This document shows, one piece after another, positions 56,401 through 64,000 of a stretch of 64,000 bases of DNA (position 1 is the stretch's first letter; each line of letters opens with the position of its first letter). Under the pieces are notes generated by a model, which saw only the letters and a list, made by a program, of their open reading frames with translations, did no database searches and was not told the origin of the DNA. This stretch comes from Bilabrum cf. latius (lineage: Eukaryota > Bigyra: Bicosoecida > Bigyra > Bicosoecida), in contig OZ237741.1 of NCBI GenBank assembly GCA_965178125.1, positions 1 through 64,000 on the forward strand, given 5' to 3'. The translations under genes were made by a program, and so were the position numbers.

Positions 56401-58709
56401 AAGAGCTAGAGAGCGAGGTGCGTACTCTCAAGCTGTAGCTGGAAGACGCCCGCACGGATGCAGATGCGGCCAACGACCAGCTCAACATGCTGCGGCGAGA
56501 GACTAGGCGGCTGGAGGACGAGCTCGAGGCCGCAGAGCAGAGAGCCGACCGGGCCGGACAGGCCAGCTCAGAGGACAAGAGCGCCACTGAAGCGGCGCTC
56601 AAGGAGGCGAAGGAGGAGGCGTCCTAGGCGGCTGCACGGGCCGCCGCGGCTGAGTCTGCCCTGCAGCGGGAGCAAGGTCGCGCAGGGGCAGCCCACGATC
56701 GGCTCCAGAAGGAGGAGGAGCACGTCGGTACTCTGCAGCTGGAGATACGGCGGCTTGAGAGGCAGCTGAAAGAGGCTGCACCATCGAATGTGCCCCAGGG
56801 CGTGGCGCCCCCAGAGAGACAGGCTCAGGCCACACCCGTGTGGTCACCTCGAGGCAAGCGAGCTGGCACTGCAGAGGAGTCCAAGTCACCCGATGCCGTG
56901 GAGAAGCTCATGGAGCGCATGTCCCGCACCGGGGCTCCCTGGCAGTGGCCCTCTTGGCGTCTGGACGCGCTGGTGCGGTGCAGCCGGGAGGAGCACCTCG
57001 TGGACAGGGCGGGGGCCTGGCTGCAGAAGGAGCAGCGGGCCTACTCGCGGGTCAGGGAGGCCTTCGTGGCGGCGAGGGACGACTGGAGGCACCGACGGAG
57101 GGTGCTACAGTCCGCTGCACCCTCAATGGGCCCAACTGCGAGCGCGGGTGCAACCTCCCGGGCACAGGCAGAGGGCGCCGAGCTCAACGTGCTGACGGAT
57201 CGCTTGAACGCACGGCTCTACCGGCTGCGAGCGATCAAGTCGTGGACGCAGTCGGCCACCGAGACCGTGTATGGCTTGCGGGCCGCGTGCCATGACCAGT
57301 AGTGGGAGGGGCAGAGTGGCTCGGGCGAGGGGACCTCCCAGGAGCACTGGGGTCCTAGCGACGGAGGCAAGTGGGCTGCTGCCGGGGCGACTCCTCAAGC
57401 CAGGACCAGCGGCAGGGCAGGCGACCTGCGGACCGTGTCTCCGCCCAGCCGGCCCCGTGGCCTCCATGGCACAGACGAGCGAGCAGGCCCCTCCGGCTCC
57501 ACCTCCTCGGAGGGCAGTTCCTCCGTCGTTCCCTCGTGGGCTCCCTGGGCGGCAGCCTGGCTGTATCGCCTGGATGAGGCCCTGAGTGACCTGAGCAGCA
57601 CGGCGGCGAGGTCTGCAGCCGAGTGCCAGGACAAGCACGGGCATCCTGGCTTCAAGCACCTCGGCCGGCTGGCAGGGATGGTGGGCCCGGTGTCCCCCAG
57701 CCTGGAGTGGTGCGTGCCCTTCTTGGCCGAGGACGATGCAGAGCACGAGCAGCTGCAACCGCTTGACACAGGTATTGAGAGAGCAGTCGGCAGTGGGGCA
57801 GGTAATCCAGGAGCAGAAGTTGATGCCGTAGATGGCCCAGCGACTGGTCTCAGAGACAACGGGGCGCTTGGTATAGGCGGGAGTGGTGCAAGCTCAGCTG
57901 GAGCCGCATCGCAAAGCGAGGTCCTGCGGTAGTTGCTGGCTTCCGGGCTGGTGGTGCTGCACCCTTCTCTTGCCGGTGGTGGTCGTAGTGGGGCAACCAC
58001 ACAGCAAGCCCAAGCTGTACGCAGCGATGCGGGGGCACCGCACCCTCGCCCCCCCACGCATGACCAGGGGTCTGGTCAGCACAGCCCCCATCTGCACTGG
58101 ATACACCCTCAGCACACGCAGCACCAGCACGCCCCGCAGCGAGGCCAGAGTCACCCCTATGGGCACGCTTCCGTTGGATACGGGTTCCAGCCGACCGCGG
58201 CCCATCCCCCTGTTGTGCCTCACGGTATAGCTGCAGCGTTGGCGGCAGCCACAGGGGGCCAACACGGCCACACTGCCGTGCCCCCACCGGCACTCCCACC
58301 GCGGGGCCGCAGACAGGACGACTTCGATGGTGGCCATCCCGGCTCTGGCTCTGCTCCCGAAGTTGGAAAGTCCCCGCCTCGGTCAACGTCCCCGCTGGAG
58401 CTGCGGCCCACCACCGGAGCGGAGAGGGCTGTTTCCCAGGGCCACGGCAGGGGCAAGGGGCAAGTCGGGGTGGATCTGTCCAAGGGGTCCCCAAGCAGGG
58501 ACTCAGCACGGCGGGTCCTAGCCTCCCACGGGCGTTGGCTGGCCCGCGTGCGGTCCAAGCTGGAGCTGCACGAGGCCACGAGGGCAAAGGGCAGGGCAGG
58601 TGAGAGTGCGGGCAGCAGTGCCCGGGCGCGAAAGAGGGAGAGGGCTCTCCTCCGAAGGGTGGGGGCCGAGCTGTAGGGGGGCGAGGTGGTGCTCAACAAA
58701 AGGGGGTGA
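53458..58709 (+). CDS. CEP164: CEP164-like distal-appendage protein
   Basis: Exons 53458-53610 and 53697-58709 (86-nt intron, GTGAGC/ATCGCAG). The product is 1,721 residues with TGA stop (human CEP164 about 1,460). CEP164 anchors basal bodies to the membrane and starts ciliogenesis. The N-terminus has the family order: VVLEEEIDPDYEPT, a helical stretch, ELLWIAREGLKAPLPDDWKP and WW domain (YYYNFRTGESEWDHP). Then a Ser/Arg-rich linker, and a long coiled coil from about 290 to 1,060 with two 14-residue repeats. A Trp-containing C-terminal part follows (WQWPSWRLDALVRC). Sixteen TAG codons occur: 53476, 54339, 55002, 55107, 55224, 55413, 55455, 55563, 56208, 56241, 56349, 56436, 56625, 57300, 57930, 58674. 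The first falls where human CEP164 has Gln (DQLVLEE). Confidence 0.87.
55230..55490 (+). repeat. 42-nt coding repeat with CAG/TAG alternation
   Basis: About six copies encode the 14-residue unit TTKIDEQAKQIDEQ in the CEP164-like coiled coil. In two units the codon after GATGAG is TAG (55413, 55455) instead of CAG, with the surrounding bases unchanged. This is the most direct internal evidence that TAG means Gln. Confidence 0.95.
55695..56085 (+). repeat. 42-nt coding repeat, 9 copies
   Basis: Nine nearly identical units encode ARESTLQTKEREVQ, two heptads each, extending the coiled coil of the CEP164-like protein. One unit has GCG in place of GTG. It is recently amplified. Confidence 0.95.
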
Positions 58710-58818
58710 CACTAGATCTAGCGAGGGTGGGGTCGGGTGGGCTGGGGTGGTATCTTGGTGTGCATCTCATGATCTGGGGATCTGATCCAGTATCTGAATA
58801 CACAGAGTGTCATGCAAT

Positions 58819-60359
58819 TCACGTTCGCCTCTTCTTCTTCCTGGGCTTGGATTCTTCCTCCTCCTCCTCATCCTCCTCCTCGCCACCATCGTCCGTGTCC
58901 TCGATGGCCTCGTCCTCATCCGCAGAGCTCTCGTCCTCATCGGAGGAAGCAGCACCCGCCCCTGATGCGGCTGCTCGCCGAGACCTGCCCCCACCCTTCC
59001 CCCTCCCCTTGCCCTTGCCCTTCCCCGCCGCAGCCGCCCTGCCTCCCCTCCTGTTCTCATCCAGCTCCTTGGGGTGCGCCTTGCACCAAGCCACTCCGTC
59101 GGCGGTCTGGTCCCGGTTGCCCCTGTGCCTCAGCAGCGGCGCCTTAAGGCCCTCCTTCTCCACGAGGCTCCTCCAGGCCACCTGATCCAGCGCCAGGATG
59201 GACTGCAGCGCCTGCTGAGAGGCCGTGTCGATCTCGGCCAGGCCGCCCTGGTTGGTCTTCTGCGCGTAAATGACCGGCCTGCCGCTGGGCGCGATCTCAA
59301 CGAGGGCCCTTCCCTCCTTGATCAGAAAGGAGAAGTAGAAGAGGTTCTCGATCGTCTGGGAGAAGGACCACGGGTTCACAAGGGCCCCCACGAGGTCCAG
59401 CCTGCGCTCCCTTCGCTTGGGGTTGTCCGGGGTGGGCCGCAGGTCCATCACCTCGGTCTGGCGGAGGGCGTCCTCCAGCTGCTCGGCAATCTCCAGGTGT
59501 CGCCGTGCACCCGCCGCCTCTGCCTCCTCCACGTCATTCTCCGCCTCGAGGGTGAGCTTCTGGCCAGGGCCGTCACCCTTGGGGAGGCGCGGCCTTCTGA
59601 TCGAAGACCGCTGCTTCACGAGGTCCGTGCGCTGTGCCGCGGATCGAGCAAAGGTGCACATGGGAGGAGAGCGCCACAGGCGTCCCGAGACACGTCCAAT
59701 GCGGGACCAGTCCAGACCTTCACCGTCTTCGGACGGAAAGTGCTTCCTGAATCCAGCCACGAGGGCCGGCACGGAAAGCTGCGGGCCAAAATGGAGGATG
59801 ACACAATCATCGCCGGATCAACAACGTTGATATACCCAAAAAATACAACAGCGATGCTTCAAAGGGACTTACGATTGCTGCGTACGATCGCATGCCAGCG
59901 ACCGATTTGGACAAGCAGTCCGAAGCAAGGTCCGCCGCCTCTGTATCCAAAACGCCAGCTCTCATGGACTTAACTGCAATATTTCATAGATAATTTAGAA
60001 CAGTTTGAGCTAGGTGGAGGTGAGATTGATGACTTGCAAGTGACCAGCAAGGGCGGCAAGAGCGCTTACTCTGTTTCGACTTGACCCTCCCATCAACCCG
60101 TGTGACAACTTTCTCCAGCTTATGAATGTTTCTAATATCGCTCAACTCTTCCCTATCCTCTGCGTCGATATATTGCCGAAGGAACGGTAGGAAAGTACTC
60201 GCGCACTTGCCTGAGCATGAATTCGAAATATCATCTTGTTTGACACATCTCACTTGTCAAAATACCAATATCCTTGAAAATGGCCTTTCTGGTCGCTCTT
60301 TCATCATATTCTTCATCAACTGCAACGGTTTTAGCGCTCTTCTTTCCCTTGCGCGGCAT
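58819..60359 (-). CDS. NSE4: Nse4, kleisin of the SMC5/6 complex
   Basis: Four exons: 60266-60359, 60070-60210, 59873-59973, 58819-59778; introns 55, 96 and 94 nt with phases 1, 1, 0. The product is 431 residues with TGA stop. Nse4 bridges the SMC5/SMC6 heads for DNA repair and chromosome segregation. The C-terminal domain is clear at about 225-330: the signature NPWSFSQTIENLFYFSFLIK, preceded by LVGALV and followed by a GRPVIYA strand. The N-terminal kleisin helices (LPFLRQYIDAED, SMRAGVLDTEAADLASDC) are weaker and were joined from splice phase. The last 90 residues are basic Gly/Arg then Glu/Asp-rich, ending KKKRRT. No TAG codons. The 55-nt intron is the shortest I propose and the least certain. 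Confidence 0.87.
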
Positions 60360-60553
60360 GGTGGGGCGCTTTTTGTGTCGTGCGAGCAACACGACGGATG
60401 GGCGGCATGACGAGTGAGCTGCAGCGAACCAGGCCGTGACCGTTTCAAGCACGATTGGGCGGAAATGTGTTGGTTCAAACCCCAAAATACCAATTTTGTA
60501 GCTTCTGAAGACTTCAGCCGCTCGAAATCCCGATTGTGTAATTCTACATTGTA

Positions 60554-63078
60554 TCACTTCTTGCGGCGCCTCCTCCCGCCCGCCTTCTTGCTGCCACGCG
60601 CCCCAGAGGAGCCCCCCTTCCCCGAAGATGCCGCCGCCGCCCCAGTCCCAATCTCACCCGCCTCATCCTTCTTCCTCAGATCCAGCTGCTTCTCCACCGC
60701 GCTGCTCACGTCGCCGCCGCTCCCCTGCGCCCCCACGGCCCCAGCCTTGCGCAGCAGGTCGGCGGGCACGGCCTTGCCCAGCGCCTGCGCCTGCAGCACC
60801 TTCTTCCTGGCCTTCTTGATCTCGGCTTCCTGCAGGTGCTTGGGCACCCACCGCTCCCTATTAGGTGGAGGCAGCTCGTCCCCGGGGTCCCTCCCCAGCT
60901 TCTACCGCAGCTAGACCAAGAAGGCCTCCCGCCGACGCGCCCGCCGCCGCAGCACCGTGGTCCTTGTCATTGGCGGCCGGCGCCGCATCCCGGTCCCGCC
61001 CGCCAGCACCGCCTCCACGCCCGCACCCAGCCCCAGCTCACCCGCCACGCTGTCAGTCTCCCCTGCACCACCCCCTTGCGTGCTGCCTGCCGTGCTGCCT
61101 GCCACCGACAGGGTCTCTAGCCCGCCCATCCCGGGGCCTGCGATGCTGCCTGACCGCAGCCACCGGCGAGGCACACCCCCGCGCTCCAGATCCTCCACTC
61201 CGGCCCCCAGCCCTGCCCCCGAAGCAGCTACTACCACCGAGTCCGCGGCCTGCTGCCGGCCCAGCAGCGAGGCCCACGCCCCCGCGAACGAGCGGGCTGC
61301 AGCTGCCACCCGGGCCTCGGCACCGGCAGCCGAGCCGGCCCACGCCTCCGCACACTCGGCCCCTTCCCGAGCCTTGCCCGCCAGCATAGCCACCGTCCCG
61401 CCCACGCGAGCCGCCCCGCGGCCCGAGGCACCGCCCCCGGCACCCTTCGAGGCCTGTGCCAGCACCGCTCCCAGAGCGCTCCCGTCGCCCTCGGAGCTGG
61501 CCGCCTGGGCGCGCGCTGCCACGAGCGCGGGTGCCTGCGACTCCCCCCCCGCGCCCTCCGCCAGCCTCGACAGCTCGGCAAAGGCCTCTCCGTGGTCCCC
61601 AGCTGCCTGCAGAGCCGCGGCCCGAGCCAGCCGCACGCGGGCCGCGCCTCCGTCCACGGCGCCCGCCTGCCCCCGCCGCGCCCCCGCGTGCGCCTGCATG
61701 CCCGCGAACCCCACCCCCGAGCCGCCCCCCGTGGCTCCTCCTTCCTTGGTCGCCAGCGCACGCTCCAGCGTCCGGGCGGCCTCCCTCGCCGCGGCCTCCT
61801 CTGCGCCCTCCCTCTGTGAGGCCTTGCGCCCCGCAGACCGTCGCTTATCGTCAGCCGCCGCAGTGGCCCGCACCAGCCAGGGCATGGCCGCCCCCTCCAG
61901 CTCCAGAGCCAGGGCATCGCCAGCGTCGCTTCCCTTGGACGAAGAGGAGGAAGACGAAGCCTTCCCGCCCTCGGGTCCACTCGTCACACCAAGCAGCTGC
62001 TTGGCCTCCGCCAGAAGCCCGCAGCGGACAGCGGCAGCCGCACCCGCGAGCCGAGCCGCCTGCTGCTGCCCCGGAGTGAGCCTGCCCTGCAGCTTGCTGG
62101 AAGCCAGCAGCCGCGCCTGCCGCACCCCAGCCGCAGCCGCCCTAGAGGGCAGGACCGCCCCGAAGTGCGCGGCCCTGGCCCTGGCCAAAGAGGCCAGCCC
62201 AGGGAGGGAGGCGTCCACGGGCCTCGAGGCCTCGACCTTCTTGAGCATGTCCCGGGCGGCCTCGGCGTATCTGGCCCGGGCCAGCAGCACCCCACGCAGC
62301 AGCCTGGGGAGGGCCAGGCTGCCCTCCACAGTCTTGGGGGCGCTGCCCTTGGCGGCGAGGACAGAGGCGCGGAGGGTGGCGGCCGAGTGGGCCAGGCGGG
62401 CCGCAGCCCGGGGGTCGCGGTCGGCCACGGCGCATGCGCCCGCGTAGGCCGCGTCCCAGTGCTTGGACTGCTCCTCGTCTGCCACCGCCGGAAGGGAGGC
62501 GGTGTCGGCGCCCTTGCCGGCGCACACGAGGGATGCGGACGCGTTGATCTCAATGAGCCTTTCCTGCTCTTCGGAACCTTTCACGATGGCCGCGTATCGA
62601 TCGGCAGCTTCCCTGAACTGCCCGGAGCGGTACAGCGACTGGGCCACGAGGCGGCTCGGGGCTCCGGTCGGTGACTGGTCCTCCGCAGCACCGGCAGCTT
62701 CGATGGCCTCGTCGGACTTACCCAGCTTGTACAACGAGTAGCCTCGCTCAAACTGCAGCGGGACGCCCGCCTTCTCGGCTGCCTGGCAGGCCGAGACAGC
62801 CTCCTGGAATTTCCCCAGCCCAATCAGAACATCAACCTTCGTCGTATGCACGTCCGCATCGGCCGCGTACTTTGCAGTAGCAAGGACTACGAGATAAGCT
62901 CAAGAGAAGCACGGAATACTATAAAACAGTTGGCCCCGATTGCCCTGCATTGCCCAGCAACACCGGCGCCCACGCTCGGGTCCATCTTACGCTAGTTACA
63001 CACAGCGACCGCCCCATCATCATCATTGTCATCAAGACATTGCACCAATTGCTTCAGATCTTCTTCTACTTCAGCCAT
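60554..63078 (-). CDS. SRP72: Signal recognition particle subunit SRP72
   Basis: Exons 62991-63078 and 60554-62886 (104-nt phase-1 intron, GTAAGA/CTCGTAG). The product is 806 residues with TGA stop. SRP72 binds the 7S RNA with SRP68 in the cytosolic particle that targets ribosomes to the ER. The N-terminal half is TPR-like: VDVLIGLGKFQEAVSACQAA, RGYSLYKLGKSDEAIEA, QSLYRSGQFREAADRYAAIV. The middle is Ala/Gly-rich. The C-terminus carries the SRP72 signature RERWVPKHLQEAEIKKARKK and a Lys/Arg end (KKAGGRRRRKK) that contacts RNA. TAG at 62992 (exon 1 end), 60911 and 60902 interrupt otherwise conserved sequence and are read as Gln; the last two lie just before the signature. Confidence 0.9.
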
Positions 63079-63204
63079 GCTCTCAGCAGCGCAGAAACCA
63101 GTGCATCAATCGACGAGTGTGAATTTATTCATGAAGTAACGTGCTATTTATCATGTTGCCGCGAAGCGGGACGTGAAGCACCCTAGCACCTGTATAATAA
63201 TAAA
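63079..63204. promoter_or_regulatory. Putative bidirectional promoter
   Basis: 126 bp between the divergent start codons of SRP72 and citrate synthase. It includes TATAATAATAAAATG just before the citrate synthase start, an AT-rich leader. Inferred from arrangement. Confidence 0.4.
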
Positions 63205-64000
63205 ATGTTGGCCCGCTTTGCCCGCAGTGCGACCAAGGTGAGTTAAGTTATCGCGTGGTTGTGTTGATTGTCGTCTGTGTTGCCCCGGACTGCCCAGCCA
63301 GCAGGTGGTGCGAAGCGTACCACTGTGATCAATGCGGGCATTGCTGCACGACTGGCAGGTCGGAAGCCTTTAATGTACCCATGCTATGCACTACTACTAT
63401 AATGCTTATTGACTGGCGGGTATGCGCACTCAGTACATGCTGTTCACAGTTCATTTGCCGGGAGGCGTGGCCAGCACACGTCACGTTGTGCACTGGGTCC
63501 GACCTCCCCGCTGGCATGTCGCGTGCGCTGTAACACGCCCTATAGCCAGCCAAAAATGCCTCGTTCGTGTACGTTCAAGAATTTACCTTCGCAGACGATC
63601 CGCCCTATGGCCTCTATGGCCGGTTCCCGCAGGTTTATGTCTGCGCGATCCGTGAGATCCAGGCTGCAAGTGTTCTTGCGACCCACCGTCTCGCGTTATT
63701 GTCCCTACTGGTATTGTCACTGTTTACTACTAGATTGCTCCGCTGGCGCTGCCACGGCACTGGACTCCATGACGGCTCTCCCCAGCAAATTCGTTCGTGA
63801 CTGCCTGTGTTGACCCGCTTGCTCGCCACTTTCGTCTCGCAGGCCCTGACGGAGCGCCTGCACGAGCTGGTTCCCGTGAAGCAGACCGAGCTCAAGGAGA
63901 TGATGGCTGAGCACGGCGACAAGAGCCTGGGTGAGGTGACCGTGCAGCAGGCAGTGGGCGGCGCCCGCGGCATCAAGTGCATGCTGTGGGAGACCTCCCT
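63205..64000 (+). CDS. CS: Mitochondrial citrate synthase, 5' part only
   Basis: Exon 1 63205-63237 encodes MLARFARSATK, a presequence start. A 605-nt intron (donor GTGAGT, acceptor TCTCGCAG at 63842) leads in phase 0 to exon 2 from 63843, which runs off the window. Exon 2 encodes ERLHELVPVKQTELKEMMAE, then LGEVTVQQAVGGARGIKCML and WETS, matching the N-terminus of eukaryotic type-I mitochondrial citrate synthases ([21 protein letters not shown] pattern). The enzyme condenses acetyl-CoA and oxaloacetate in the TCA cycle; active-site residues lie beyond the window. The intron is five times longer than most here, so a skipped exon inside it cannot be excluded. Confidence 0.85.

Noticed and set aside
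1540-58676. TAG codons as stop-codon readthrough or pseudogene nonsense mutations
   Set aside because: They recur in about a dozen unrelated conserved genes, TGA and TAA do not occur the same way in these frames, and a repeat shows TAG replacing CAG.

Overview
This is nuclear DNA of a microbial eukaryote (a GC-rich, compact, intron-bearing protist or alga). The evidence is a CCCTAA/TTAGGG telomeric array, GT-AG introns mostly 86-116 nt long, and eukaryote-only genes: COP9 signalosome subunit 5, SRP72, the SMC5/6 kleisin Nse4, a CEP164-like basal-body protein, a Na+/K+-type P-ATPase, the mitochondrial calcium uniporter MCU and mitochondrial citrate synthase. CEP164 suggests a ciliated or flagellated cell. 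I cannot name the lineage.

The main result is the genetic code. Twelve of the genes I can assemble run through in-frame TAG codons, about 66 in all by eye, while keeping frame and family homology on both sides. No gene needs TAG as its terminator: about 14 end in TGA and 4 in TAA. A 42-nt tandem repeat in the CEP164-like gene carries TAG exactly where sister repeats carry CAG, so TAG reads as glutamine. A selenoprotein K-like gene has TGA two codons before its TAA stop, so TGA probably also encodes selenocysteine once. The proposed code is UAG=Gln, UAA=stop, UGA=stop plus Sec.

Layout. 1-6.3 kb is subtelomere-like: an 11-bp minisatellite, one acidic-protein gene, sixteen 155-bp satellite units, about 118 telomere repeats in the interior of the window, and eight 60-bp units. 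6.7-13.7 kb is a compact gene block: ER CS-domain protein, CSN5, an unknown protein, an HMG-box protein and a DIX-domain protein. 13.8-18.1 kb is tandem repeats with one intact tRNA-Lys(CTT). 18.1-26.0 kb is one very long unknown gene (minus strand) interrupted by a 2.25-kb inverted-repeat DNA transposon with a 6-bp target duplication. 26.1-30.0 kb holds a truncated and a diverged copy of MCU, tRNA-Lys fragments, then intact MCU. 30.2-64 kb is dense: aldo-keto reductase, selenoprotein K-like, an OB-fold protein, a giant ubiquitin-like/SPRY-like repeat protein, the Na+/K+-type ATPase, a gamma-carbonic-anhydrase-like protein, two adjacent CEP164-type WW genes, Nse4, SRP72 and the start of citrate synthase.

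No operon-like functional clustering is apparent. Several neighbours are divergent over 118-330 bp (CSN5/unknown, ATPase/gamma-CA, SRP72/citrate synthase, SelK/OB protein), so shared promoters are likely. Exon coordinates below were deduced by eye from splice consensus, phase and homology.
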